Of a stretch of DNA of 64,000 nucleotides, positions 1-11,376 are shown piece after piece. The position numbers were made by a program, and so were the translations under genes. The DNA lies in NCBI GenBank assembly GCA_014607495.2, contig CP053162.1:2302469-2366468 (forward strand), read 5' to 3'. The stretch comes from Carposina sasakii (taxonomy: Eukaryota; Arthropoda; Insecta; Lepidoptera; Carposinidae). The notes beneath the pieces are model-generated. The model was not told where the DNA came from. It worked only from the letters and a program-made list of their open reading frames with translations, and ran no database searches. The stretch's first letter is position 1; each line of letters starts with the position of its first letter.

Positions 1-102
1 TAGTTCTAAATATCCAACGGATTTTAGACTGTATTTGTGAAATTTAATAGCCCGAACTACAGGAATCATGAAGGAGTACCTTTAGAATAGCGGGCCAGCA
101 AG

Positions 103-256
103 CCTAGCATGACCTGCGAAACACGATATGATAAACCGATTTATCGACATTTATCCTGTCAAATTACGATAAATAGAGCCGCCATGTTGAATTTTGTATA
201 AAGACGTATAATATCGTACGATATGATATCCCCGATGCGTGGTCATGCTAGGGGGG
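103..256 (+). mobile_element. Family I MITE
   Basis: A 154-bp element with inverted ends CCTAGCATGACC and GGTCATGCTAGG and an interior rich in short CGATA/TACGA palindromes. It is homologous to 12620-12764 and 34661-34799, and the end preference is clearest when the three are compared. Confidence 0.75.
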
Positions 257-1164
257 CAGGTGTAAAAGATCAGTGACAATGGCGAACAGACAGACAGCGT
301 AAATCGTCTTTATACACGATGCGGAGAAATGTCCTCGTGGCAAAACTGTGCTATTTCTATAAGTAAATCGGTACCTGCACGTGTGGAAATATATTTTATA
401 CCCTACGACCTATAAATGCCTCACGAGAACTATAAACGCGTACACTTCCGTGCGTCTGTACTAGTGTTTGTACGTGTGACTTTCTTGCTTCAAAGATTCC
501 GGAATATATGAGTACTTACTAAGATTCGTAGTCGTATTTGTTGTCTGCGAGAAACTATGGAGCTAACTGCATTTGCATAGACAATAAGAACTAATAAACA
601 AATCGAAAGTCCATATTGTCAAATCGATAGAAATAATTGACAAGCCACCTTAATTCGGCAGTTAATTGCAGTCCGTGTGTCTTTACCCTTAATAATACAC
701 ACATTAAGAAAACATTTGCAATTTTTGTGCTATGCCCTCTTACCATATATTATATTTTCCCTTCTCTATGACTTGTATCGTGTACCAGTTTTCTAATGTC
801 TTTGGACTAATGGACGCCATTTAGTTCAAGGTCTGCTAATGATGAGCTCTACCAACAGCAAAATGTCCATGTTAAGCTTCATCATAATATAATACTAGTA
901 GTGTAGATCTATTATATGGAAAAACGTCAAACTTCACTCATATCTTACAAATATGAGTGTTCTAATGTTTACAAACAATGCTTCTTCAAAAGTAAGATTT
1001 CTATCTTTTAAAAAATGGGGTATACCTAAAAGGTAAGTCTAAAAGCCGTACGTGCGCAAAGCCAAGCCCCCTTTATTGCATTAACATAGTATTTGGCATG
1101 AAAATATTTTATTCCAGTCAAACAATTAAGTACTTACCTTATAAATTTCATATAGCAATATCCT
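257..1164. other. Non-coding, nothing recognised
   Basis: AT-rich intergenic sequence with no ORF of note and no clear repeat family, apart from a short stretch at 262-300 continuing from the family I end. Confidence 0.6.
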
Positions 1165-1332
1165 GGCTTCACTAGAATACATCAGCTGCATTATCGCAGG
1201 CGATGAGCTAGCAACTTGTCACTGATCTTAACATCTGGCCCCGTAATGCTAAACGTGACTATAGGATCTCCTTCGCGATCTTGCAGTTCAGGCTATCGCA
1301 TTTTTGGGAGCGCAGCCATGTGTATATGTAGA
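1165..1332 (+). mobile_element. Family G retroposon copy
   Basis: It matches the family G consensus: ACTAGAATACATCAGCTGCAT, then GATGAGCTAGCAACTTGTCACTGATC, then GGATCTCCTTCGCGATC, ending near TGTGTATATG, a decayed TATG tail. Strand is given with the TATG tail at the 3' end. Confidence 0.75.
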
Positions 1333-1334
1333 TA

Positions 1335-1715
1335 CTAGTGGACGCCCGCGACTTAGTCAGAACTGAGAAAAACAAAATGTCGAAATTATTGGTCTCTTCA
1401 AAGCTATAGTGAATAGGCACTTTCTGGGCAAACATGTACCACCCTAGGCCGCATCTTGCTTAACATCAGGCACAATGGCGGTCAAATGTTTGCCTAGCTA
1501 ATAGTTAAAAAATTTATCCGGCATAAAAATATTTTCCCGGGACAAAAAGTAGCCTATCTGTTATCCAGAGATCAGCTAACTCCATGCCAAATTTTATTAA
1601 AATCGCTCCAGCCGTTTTTACGTGAAAGAGTAACAAACATCCATTCCATCCATCCATCATCTATCCATCCATCCATCCATACTCACAAACTTTCGCGTTT
1701 ATAATATTAGTAAGA
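1335..1715 (-). mobile_element. Family H Helitron-like element
   Basis: Read on the minus strand, it starts A|TCTTACTAATATTATAAA and ends ...GGGCGTCCACTAG|T. These are the 5'-TC and CTAG-3' ends and A/T flanks of Helitrons. An (ATCC)n microsatellite lies at about 1642-1682. Non-autonomous: no Rep/helicase coding. Confidence 0.7.
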
Positions 1716-2841
1716 TCTAATATCCAATCAGGCATTATGGACACCTCCTAATGATAGGGTCACAGACCACTAATGGTAGGGTTACGGGGTATAATAGACC
1801 TCTTAATTCTGTAACATAAAACCTGCAATTTAGCCTAAATTACAACTTTACTTCAAACGACCTGTGCCATCAGAAAACCACGGACGATGAAAGACAACAA
1901 ATGGAGCGGAGTCGGAGATAGAACATAAAACAATAAGGTCGTATGTAAGCTATATACATAGTTAGATAGCCTCCTTTTTCGAAAACCTAAGATGTGTTGC
2001 ATGGACCATGTGAAAGAGGATATACGTGTACTAGAAGTAAGTAATGAGATGACGGATAACAGGGATGAATGGAAGATAAATACATATTGCGCCGACTTCA
2101 AGTAGAATGGGGACAAAATAGGAAGATGAAGGATACCCTTGTATGGACTATAGCTGTAACTTTATTTGACAGCTCCGCCATTAATTCCCGCTTTCTTGTA
2201 CGCTAATTAGGCTGTCACCTGATCTAGATCTAGGAGATAAAGTAGGAATTTTAATACCTATTGTGCTTTAGTGTTTAGATGAATTGTAGTGTTTTTTGCA
2301 TTGTTTTACATAATAGACATTTTTACACCGATCTTCCTGTGTAAGGATATCCTCTGTAATATTTAAATAACGTAGAACTGAAGAGTTTTGTTGGACGCGC
2401 AGAAACCAGAAACAAGTTTTTAAGCACTAAGCTCAAATAAAAAAAAATTAAGTTATCGAGGAAGGGTTTAATTTTTTTTTATTTCGGGATAGCAGCTAAA
2501 AAAAAGAAAAAATATAGGGACCAGAAAATGTTTCTTTTATAATAAAAAAAAACAGCCACGAATTACTGTCGAAAACGGCTTATAAAGTTAAAATCTATCG
2601 CATTTCTCATAAAAAATAAAAACTTCGATTCAACCCTTTTTATAAAGGAGCGGAAGTTTGTGGTTTTTTATTAGCATTTTATAGGAACTATGGCAAAGGC
2701 ATCAAAGAAAGGAATCCTCGTAAGGAATGTCCTTTATTAGCTTTTACAAGCAAAATAGTTTTTATAGGATCGTTAACATCCGCCAGAAAATACTCGTTTA
2801 TTATAAATGTCGAAGACAGATTGTATACATACATACATATA
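1716..2841. other. Non-coding, AT-rich
   Basis: No supported gene. The 87-residue minus-strand ORF here has no recognisable motif. 2440-2580 is rich in A and T homopolymers, and a (CATA)n run precedes the family B copy. Confidence 0.55.
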
Positions 2842-3225
2842 CAAGGTGATTTTTGGTCGTCAACGTCTCCGAAAACTACGGAATCTCCTCGCCATCACGA
2901 TCATTTTTCTCCATGGAAGCATACCTGGGAAGTGTCTGGTTCCCAAGATATTAGGGTCCAAAGTTGAGTAAATAGACTGCGTTTTTCTGCATAAATGCAC
3001 ATTGACGCGTGTACCAAGATTTTTTCACGAGAAATAATTAATATCTGTCTATGAAAAAACTAGCTTAAACACTGGACACTATCCTATATTTGGCCCGATA
3101 ACGTAATTTAAAAAAAAAAACAAAAAAATTGAATTTATTCCCAGCATTTTTTTTGCCACAAACTTACTTTATTTGATTATACAGTACGTACCCTTCGTTA
3201 AGGGTGGCCGCGAAAAAACATCCTG
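2842..3225 (+). mobile_element. Family B element (copy 1)
   Basis: It begins CAAGGTGATTTTTGGTCGTC and ends AAAACATCCTG, flanked by TA. Its landmarks recur in all copies: CTCCATGGAAGC, AGATATTAGGGTCCAAAG, TTTTTCTGCATAAATGCACA and CCCTTCGTTAAGGGTGG. The ends are weakly inverted (CAGGRTGWTTTTT), consistent with a mariner-type MITE. Confidence 0.85.
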
Positions 3226-3345
3226 TATACATACTGATGGGTTCCTGTAATGGGGTAGCCAGAACTGCAGGATCGCAAAGGAGATGTCACGTTTAGCATA
3301 ACGGGCACATAGATGATCAGTAAAAAGTTGCTTGTTTATCGCCTA
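3226..3345 (-). mobile_element. Family G fragment adjoining family B
   Basis: GGGGTAGCCAGAACTGCAGG followed by CACGTTTAGCATAACGGG identifies family G. It directly abuts the family B end, so B probably inserted in its TATG tail. Confidence 0.7.
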
Positions 3346-3721
3346 TATGAATACCTTAGTCCGTATTATAAAAAACCGCATTAAAATCGGATCATCCGTT
3401 TGGGAGCTACGATGCCACAGACAGACACATACACATTTACACACAGAGAGAGACACACATAGACACACCCAAAAAAATGTTTCTAATTTTCATTTAGACC
3501 TTAGTTAGATAAAGTTACAATTTTACGATCGACCTGCGTAGAATTAGATATACCTAGAGCATAGAAATAGCTAGCTGTATTGTAAAATGGTGTTTATACA
3601 ATCTACTTTCGATATAAATAATATGGCTAATAATATTTCCCAAGTACCTACTTTGAAGACTTTGGCGAGAGGAAGGGCCCAAATTCCAAAAAGGGAAAAT
3701 ATTTGTTTAAAAGATTTTTTT

Positions 3722-3893
3722 GAGTAAAATATTAGCAATAAGAAAATGAAAAAAATCTTCACCAGAGTGAGATTTACACTCACGACGACTCGCAAACCGT
3801 GCTTTCGCTCTAACCAACTGAGCTATCGGGTCAATTAACTCGGATGACGAATTTTACCATCTCTTTTTAAATTACATTATTGGCAACGTTATT
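3722..3893 (-). mobile_element. Family F tRNA-like unit (copy 1)
   Basis: On the minus strand it reads GACCCGATAGCTCAGTTGG (A box) and, after a tRNA-like interval, a B-box-like GAGTGTAAATCTCACTC. The conserved leader (GTAAAATTCGTCATCCGAG) and the A/T tail are shared with other F copies. The anticodon arm does not fold, so this is a SINE-like repeat and not a tRNA gene. Confidence 0.75.
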
Positions 3894-4229
3894 TTTTTGA
3901 GTGTTGAGGAGGGTTGAAATTTGAGTAAATATAAATACTAAAGCATCCGTTTAGCTCATTTGTCTGCGGGTTGTTAAGAAAGTTATTTTTGCCTGAACTG
4001 ACACTTGTAGCATGTTCATAATATGAACATATTTACGAGTATGATATTTGAATGGATGAATGGTTTTAATCAATTCGATTTCCGGTTGGTATATTAATTA
4101 TCTCGAATATTTACTTACATATTTACGATAATGAAAATTATGCAAGCAATATCGAACTTTATCGTGCCATTTATATTGGGAACTAAATTATATTTCTGTG
4201 GTTATTGTAAATAAGATATAATTATCCTG

Positions 4230-4425
4230 TGTTCATGTGGCGTTTCACTAGAATACATCAGCTGCATCTCCATCCGTGCATGTCGTAAGAATCGACTAAA
4301 AGGTCGTTCTCTCAGGCAGTGGGCCAGTTTTATCACGGATCTTTTATATCTACGTGGTGGAAAGATTTCCTTCATGATCTTGCAGTTCTGGCTACCCTCT
4401 TTTGGGAACATTGTCGTCTGTATAA
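4230..4425 (+). mobile_element. Family G retroposon copy
   Basis: A near full-length copy, from TTCACTAGAATACATCAGCTG to TTTTGGGAACATTGTCGTC. The strongly diverged 69-residue ORF in it is a shadow of the repeat. Confidence 0.8.
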
Positions 4426-4850
4426 TTATGTTTGTTTAAGTAAATGCTAGATATAACCAAAGACGATTATACATAACTAATTAAGTAGGGGATGGTAGGG
4501 GTTCATTATTTTCATGTAGTATTTGCTGAAAGGCAATAGACATAAGCCTAGTTAGGTAGATACTAGAATTTTTATGACATGTAACAAATTTAATTATCTA
4601 CACGTATGTTAAAATTTTATTACTTATTGGTATGTGCATAATTTTCTATATATTGTATCTTATTTACGTCTTCTTTCTGAGAAACTATTAAATTTAAGTA
4701 TATCGTTAATAATTTAATAGCTTTAGTACCTATTGTTATGAATATAAATAAAATCTTGGTATGTACATTTATATATAGGTGTAAAATGGAAATTATTGCC
4801 AAAATTCAATTAACTACAACATATAAGTACCTAATAATATATCATTTATA

Positions 4851-4880
4851 CTGGGTGTAACAAAAGGGGTACTGTTCCAC
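4851..4880 (+). repeat. Family A terminal fragment
   Basis: CTGGGTGTAACAAAAGGGGTA matches the left end of family A; the rest of the element is missing. Confidence 0.6.
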
Positions 4881-4971
4881 TGTTTGTGTACAAAATTGTG
4901 CGTTATCTTTAGTCAAGTGAAAACAATAAAAAACAAAAAGTAAAATGTGTACCCACCCACATACACCTTAG

Positions 4972-5128
4972 TTATACATACATATAATTACGCCTTTATC
5001 CCTTACGGGGTAGGCAGAGCACCAAGAGCCGATCGACCACACATGGTGCTACTTCTGACCAATTTTGAGGGTATAGTCAAGATGTACAAGTTCGGTTAGT
5101 AGTGACAGGTGGTTAGCCCATCGCCTCA
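4972..5128 (-). mobile_element. Family D retroposon, partial
   Basis: The tail side (CATACATATAATTACGCC) and ACGGGGTAGGCAGAGCACC are present; the 5' half is missing after GACAGGTGGTTAGCCCATCG. Strand is given with the TATG tail at 3'. Confidence 0.8.
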
Positions 5129-7449
5129 GTTTAAAAAATTCTAAAAACCTCCTTCGCTTTTGTCATCATCATCTCTCTGTCCCTTTCTATATTTTTCTGG
5201 CAAAATAGCTCACTCTCAGATTACTTACCTTCATTACCCGTGGTCTCTGCTGCAGTCTGAAAAAGGGCCATTAATCCGTGTCGAAATTTTATTATATTTC
5301 TGAAGCATTCTTATTCTTTATTGCACACACTCGCATACGCGAGCAAAGTCACAGTAAAAGGGTAGTAATCTAGAGCTATTAAGTTGTAGGGCCCTAAACC
5401 CTTCATTATAATCGTAAATATGTCGAACAAATTACGAGTAGCCACATATTAGGGCTGCCACAATAAAAAACAAATAGAGATGCATATCTCGGCGTTGCAT
5501 AATTGATTTATTATGGACATTAAGCAGACATGTGTTAATTTGGCTCTTTGCCGCCCCTAAAACTTGTTGATACAGGGACGTACTTGGGTTTACCGCTGAT
5601 GTTTTTTTAAATGTATCTAACTATGTATGTATATTTTAAAAACTCTCTGGTTTTGATAAATATTAAGATTCATGTTTTTTTTTCAGTATAAATACCATAG
5701 TATTAGCATGTCTTGTAATACTAAACACAAGTTACTTTCGGACAATACCTAATAATTGTTTTTCTATCCAGATAATAAAAGTTGTAATTAGATAAAAACA
5801 GTTTTAGTACCTACATACCTACAAATTATTTAAAAGAAGTAATTCAAGTAAGTATTAATCAAATTGACCACAATGAAGTAAAAAGTTAACTTGCATGATT
5901 TTATATTTTACCTTTAGCATACAATAGAGACTTTTTAATGTTACATAAAAACTTAGGAAATTGACGATTTAGTTTGTTTAATAAATTCCTTTGTTGTTAT
6001 GTTAATCAAATAAGTGTTGTTTGCTGTAGACCCGAACAAATATGTAATATTAAAACAGTGTGTGTTAACAAACAACAGGTTTGTTGGCTATTCGTATTTA
6101 CACACTAAATCCAGTTTTTCAATACATAATCAAATATTAATGCATCTATTATCTAAATAAATGATAAAAACTAAAAATACATCGATTCACATAGTATGTT
6201 ATGAAAATATAAGCCTACTTACATTTATAGTATAATATGTGAATGATTTGTAATGACATGGTAGGTAATAAGTTTAAAGGTATAATTTAGAATATTTTAA
6301 TGATAATAAAAAAATCTTTTTCAAAATATGCCTATTACATGATAATACAAACGAGTAAAACATTATTTGTAACGTCCTAACTCCGTCCCCTGACACTTAG
6401 ATCGTCATCTTTGATGGTAAACGCAGCTGTCGTTGATCGACTCAAGTGCAGCAAAGAGTGAAGCTATTTATTTGTACTTACTGTACAAAACGGTCACATA
6501 CACACATACCTACATAGTATAATTATATTAGTGACCGCCCACTGATAAATTAAGAACCCGTGTAAATTGAGAAGGCCGGAAAGAAAGAAAGGAATAGGCA
6601 TTCACAAATTGAACAACACATTTACCAACTACACAGGTAGTTACTATAACTTTTTTGTAGTTTAGAAGTTCCGTTGTTTTAACAAGTAGAGTTTTTCCAA
6701 TCGTCAAATAGCCTATCTGAAGATCTGAAGTATGCTGTCGCCTTTTGGATCACGTATAAGAGAAAGACAGCGTCGAATTTATTCATCCATTGTGCGTTTC
6801 TCCAGTAAACGATACGACAACAACATTTCGTCATCCAGTAATATCGCCGCGATTCTCTCGCTCGTGGAGATGGTCCCTTATGGGGAGCCTTGTTGCGGTC
6901 GTGTCGTCTAGTGGAAAACGCCCGTTAGAACTGCCTATTGAAAAATCTGTCCATAAGCAAATATTTTATCGATATAAAAATTGCCATCCAGACTATAAAA
7001 TATGACTAATATTTCGATTTGAGTACTGTTCTTAAATTTAATATTACCGACCGGCAATTTCTAACTTTTACCGCAACAATAAAGGAGAAACCTCCAGGTT
7101 ATTTGCTGTCGGTATGAAGGTATTTATTTATTGTAGGACATGGTTTCTGGTCACAAAATAATGGGGTTCCTTTCCTATCTATTTATAGGTTACTATGGCA
7201 TCGCTTTACCGACTCAAAATAAAGAATATTACGATCCAGCCATTGCTGTTTCACTTCTCCATACTTCACATTCAGAATTTCTATTAATTTTAATACTTTA
7301 TAGTTACTTGTTAGGTCCCCCCGGGATTTTATATGCTTCGTCTGCATTTTTCTGGTTGCCTCTGTTGATACTGGCTTACAGTAGTTACAGTGGCGTGAAT
7401 GAGTGGTGGGCCAATCCCGGTATGTTGCATTTTTTCTTACATAATTATA
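5129..7449. other. Non-coding, nothing firmly recognised
   Basis: 2.3 kb, mostly low-complexity AT-rich sequence. The ORF at 6790-7005 and the hydrophobic 111-residue ORF at 7140-7475 show no known domain or splice-linked context, and I do not call them genes. The short phrase AATAGCCTATCTGAAG near 6708 recurs near 36158. Confidence 0.5.
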
Positions 7450-7545
7450 CACACGGCTGTGTTCTTTTAGCCTGAGTAGTGGGGCTAGATGTGAAAGATT
7501 AGTGAAAACTTCCTACCTCATCGCTTGAGGGAACGCCCGCACTTT
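7450..7545 (-). repeat. Family G fragment
   Basis: CACGGCTGTGTTC followed by AAAGATTAGTGA and ATCGCTTGAGGGAACGCCC, a decayed family G copy with internal deletion. Confidence 0.55.
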
Positions 7546-8730
7546 ATCTTGTGTTTCTTAATTAAATAAGTACTAGAAGAGCTCCGTTACCACCTCCAAG
7601 TACAATGTCGAGTAAGCTATTTATTCGTCAAAGTCTCAAATAAACCTATACTTTGGGCCTAAGACAAAGTAACAATTTTTTTTCCGAATTCAACCGTATA
7701 AATAGGCATTTGTTACCGACACGTTTACACTAATAAGAGGCTTTCCTGTTCGCGCGTTTTTCAAGTCATGAAATTCGACCATCTTAAGATTAAAAAGTTA
7801 GTCTGCTATAAGCCTACCGTCATAAAAATTGCTTAATAAATTATTAAGACTACATTAACTATACATAAACTTCAGTAAAGTATGCGCACAAACCTATATA
7901 AATTAATGTAGAAATTCCAACGTTATTAAATAACATTGAAGATGACTTAAGTTGTAGAAATAACTTTACCTACGCTGTTTCTCAAAGTTTAGTAAAATTA
8001 CAAACAGAGATATTTTAATTTTATGGATTTTGTATACGGAACCATAGTATAAATCTAATTATAACATTAGTCGATGGCTTTTATCAAAAATTCAATTTAA
8101 ATATCTCTTTATAAGTACATACTTATTGTCAAAAATATGTCACCATGAGATAACGACGAGTTTTTTTTCACTGGGACGGATTTTACATTTATAACTTGGT
8201 GGCATGTTTTTACGTTTTAAAATTTGGCACATCGCACATTGAGGGTTTTTATTTTTTCCTTAAAATCAAGATTGAGTACCGCTGACCTCCCGCATTAGTA
8301 AAACATTGGAAATAAAACGCAGTACCCATTTCTGACACAATCGAGTATAAAATACAAAATTGCTTTTACCGTTCGCTTGAATGTGCTAAGCTTTCTTTGA
8401 GATTTAGGTAGATTGTTGCTGGACAAAGGCGTATGATGTTTCTGTTTCTACGAGTATTTCTATCATTAACAAACTGGGTGTATAAAACCCCACTAGTTTA
8501 GTCTCCAATCTTTGGTCCAATTTAAAATTACGTTTATTAGCGCATGTCCTCTCTTTTAGTTTGATTCATAAAAGCAAGATGACTTGTGTGCTAGTTCAAA
8601 GATGAAATAATATTTAGGAGAAAACGAAAAGTATTGATCAATATTTTGTAATTGGCATTATAAGGCAATGCCTATTTTAAATCAAGCAAGCAGGTTCTCC
8701 GTCCAAACAGTTTGTAAACAAACCAATCTT
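7546..8730. other. Non-coding, nothing recognised
   Basis: AT-rich sequence without supported ORFs or recognised repeats. Confidence 0.55.
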
Positions 8731-9060
8731 AAGGTGGGTTCCTACGGTCCGTGATATTGCGGACCGACGCGCACGAGCGCGCACCACGGACCGTGGGAAA
8801 CAGAGCGTCCGTGGTAATGCAGACGCGTCCGTCTCGGTGCGTCTAGATCCGTGGTGATAAATGTAGGCGGACGCGGACCAGCCCGCACCGACACGCACCG
8901 TGGGATAGGGTCGTCCGTGGTAATTGCAGACACGTCCGTGGCGGTGCGCCCGATCCATGGCGAATGGATAGCTCCAGACGCGGTGCGCGCTCGTGCGTGC
9001 TCGTGCGGAGATGTCTGTAGGCGACCACATAAAAATTGACGACCATGTCGACGGCTGCAT
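8731..9060. repeat. GC-rich repeat rich in CGTCCGTGG motifs (copy 1)
   Basis: It starts AAGGTGGGTTCCTACGGTCC and carries many interleaved copies of GGACCG, CGTCCGTGG and GACGCG. A second, inverted, shorter copy is at 11236-11376. The overlapping ORFs on both strands arise from this composition. It behaves as a dispersed repeat, not a CpG-island promoter. Confidence 0.7.
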
Positions 9061-9347
9061 GGATGCAATAGCGATTGTGGTAGTATAGTAGTCTAATGGC
9101 ATTTTTGAATACTCGTACACTCGCCCTTGAATACACTTCTAAATTTTTTTAGTATTTGCCCAGATAAAAAAAATGCTACTTTATTCAAGACCTAATAGTT
9201 TTATTATTGAAATACTAAACTTTCCCTAATCTTACTTGAGGTAACAGCGATTACGGTTTTTTGAAGAAAAGTGCTTTTATACACTTCACAACACATTAAA
9301 ATTACACATTACAACTTGCATAAGCCTTTAACAGTAATTTACCTATA

Positions 9348-9824
9348 CAGGGTGTTTGTGACAGCCAGGCAAATATTGATATGGCGACTTCAGACCATGA
9401 TTCTGAGGCGAAAACCACAGAAAAATTTTCGCAGGAAAATTCGAAATTTTTCCGGCATTTTTTCAATTTTTCAGGAAAAAAATTGTGTAGCTCATTTATG
9501 TAGGCCTTAGATAATGACTTAAAAACAAAATTTTAACCTATGGATGATTTTCGAAAAGAAAGTCCCAAAAATTTCAAAATACTAATGAACCCCATTGGAT
9601 AGTCACAAGTGATTTATAAAACAGCAATGTACTCGTATCACACAATAACCAAATAAGCTAATTTAAATAGTCGCAGGATCACCCGATACAATTCGCGCGG
9701 AAAGCAAACTTTGCGGATAATCAAATTAAAAATGCATTTCCTGGGAGTAATAACACTGTCGTCATAACAATGGTACTTGTTCACTGTTTCATTCAGTATT
9801 TGCCTGGCTGTCACACACACCTTG
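9348..9824 (+). mobile_element. Family J element, full length
   Basis: 477 bp with 28-bp inverted ends (CAGGGTGTTTGTGACAGCCA at left, reverse complement at right ending CACACACCTTG), two mismatches, TA on both sides. No transposase, so a mariner-superfamily-like MITE by its ends. The ORFs inside are shadows. Confidence 0.85.
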
Positions 9825-9832
9825 TATGTCTA

Positions 9833-10204
9833 CTGGGTGATTTTTGGTCGTCAACGTTTCCGAAAACTACGGAATCTCATCATCACGATGATTTTTCTCC
9901 ATGGAAGGCATACCTGGGAAGTGTCTGGTTTGCAAAATATTAGGGTCCAAAGTTGAGTAAATAGACTACGTTTTTCTGCATAAATGCACATTGACGCGTG
10001 TAGCAAGATTTTTTCACGAATTAATATTTATCTATGAAAAAACTAGTATAAACGCTGGGCACTATAAATTTCGCCCGATCAAGTAGTTAAAAAAAATCAA
10101 AAAAATTTACATCGTTTCCCAGCATTTTTCCGGTATAAACTTCACTTTATTTGATGTATAGAATACGTACCCTTTGTTAAGGGTGGCAACGAAAAAACAC
10201 CCTG
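9833..10204 (+). mobile_element. Family B element (copy 2)
   Basis: Starts CTGGGTGATTTTTGG and ends AAAAACACCCTG, TA-flanked. It lies only 8 bases after the family J copy. Confidence 0.87.
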
Positions 10205-11235
10205 TATATATTTTTTTTTACGGTTAGGTTCGTTTAGTTAGACACTAAACCAGTCTTTCCCAAAGTGGTTCCCCCTCGTAGGTGAAATTTTTAAGGTGGA
10301 ATAAAAATGGGGGGCGCTACTGATTTTCAATGTGGGCGTTAACCGAAATAAGTTTGCAAACCTCTACTCTAAATGAACCTAACCATACATTTTTTTCCTA
10401 ATAATAGGACTGTGTCACTGGCTTGTCCTAAGGAGTGCTGGTACAGTGCACTCCCAACCACGAAGATTACATAGGCAATCTATATTTATAATCTTTCAAT
10501 TCTACTATGCTTATACAATAGTGCCTACGCGTTCGTCTTATGTAGGTAGGTTGTAATCTTATGTATCGAGTGGAGCGCTCGCGCTCCAATGAAACGAAAG
10601 TTGGTACGATTCCTAGTACTGTATTCAATGGGTGCGAAAAAGATATACCAACATAGGCCGGCGCGTGAAACAGAAGATTTCGTATGAAAAATTAGCCTAA
10701 TCTGGAGCGCCGCTCACATTAATTCGTAGTGTGCGTATCGGCCACTAGATGTCGCTTAGGCCGAGTTAGAACGCGATCATCTTGTCATTCATAAGAAATT
10801 GAACCACAGAGTGAACACACGCGGCGTTTCCAAACAATCGCCAGTGCTCGGGTCTGGTGTCTCGTGGCGATTCTAATTAGTGCAAGTGCCTGTTTTCGCA
10901 GTTATGAGTTATCAGATCCGAGGGTCAGTGGAGGGTGTAGGGCCCGGTGGTGGGCGCACCTACATATAGTGAATAAAGATCATAATCGTGCTACAAAATA
11001 AATACCCTCAAGTATTCCATGGGTTGCCGGGCGCCGATGCCTAGGTACTAAAGTATTTCAGAGAAAATAGTCCTTATTTTAATAAGGCTGCGTGTTATAA
11101 TCCCGCTGGCAAAAAAATAACTTTTTTACTTTGAAAGTATTCTCTTTCAGTTAGCGCGATTATACACCTTAATAGATATAGCCTAAGGTTTAATTTATCA
11201 CTACGATACTTGCAACGTAAATACTTTCAAAGTCT
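10205..11235. other. Non-coding; possible hAT end and a moderately GC-rich block
   Basis: CAGTCTTTCCCAAAGTGG at about 10252 resembles a hAT terminus but has no partner. 10560-10960 is less AT-rich than its surroundings, with a GGAGCG/CGCTCC hairpin near 10572, and could hold a regulatory region or non-coding exon. No ORF supports a gene. Confidence 0.45.
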
Positions 11236-11376
11236 TCCACGTATTTCGGCCCGGACCGCCGACGACCACGGACGGGCACGCACCGTGGGATAGCCTCGTC
11301 CGTGGTGCGCGTTCGTCCGTAGCCGTCGGCGCGTCCGCGTCCGTCTGCAATATCGCGGACCGTAGGAACCCACCTT
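11236..11376. repeat. GC-rich repeat rich in CGTCCGTGG motifs (copy 2, inverted)
   Basis: It ends CGGACCGTAGGAACCCACCTTT, the reverse complement of the start of 8731-9060, and has the same CGTCCGTGG and CACCGTGGGATAG phrases. Both minus-strand ORFs here are composition shadows. Confidence 0.7.

Noticed and set aside
2820..2840. (CATA)n runs as satellite or CRISPR-like repeats
   Set aside because: Simple microsatellite tails of retroposons D and G; no spacer-repeat architecture anywhere in the window.
7140..7475. 111-residue hydrophobic ORF
   Set aside because: No recognisable domain, no splice partner, antisense ORF of similar length over the same bases, and it runs into a family G fragment.
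8677..9136. Four overlapping ORFs on both strands
   Set aside because: All arise from the GC-rich CGTCCGTGG repeat, which lacks stops by composition.
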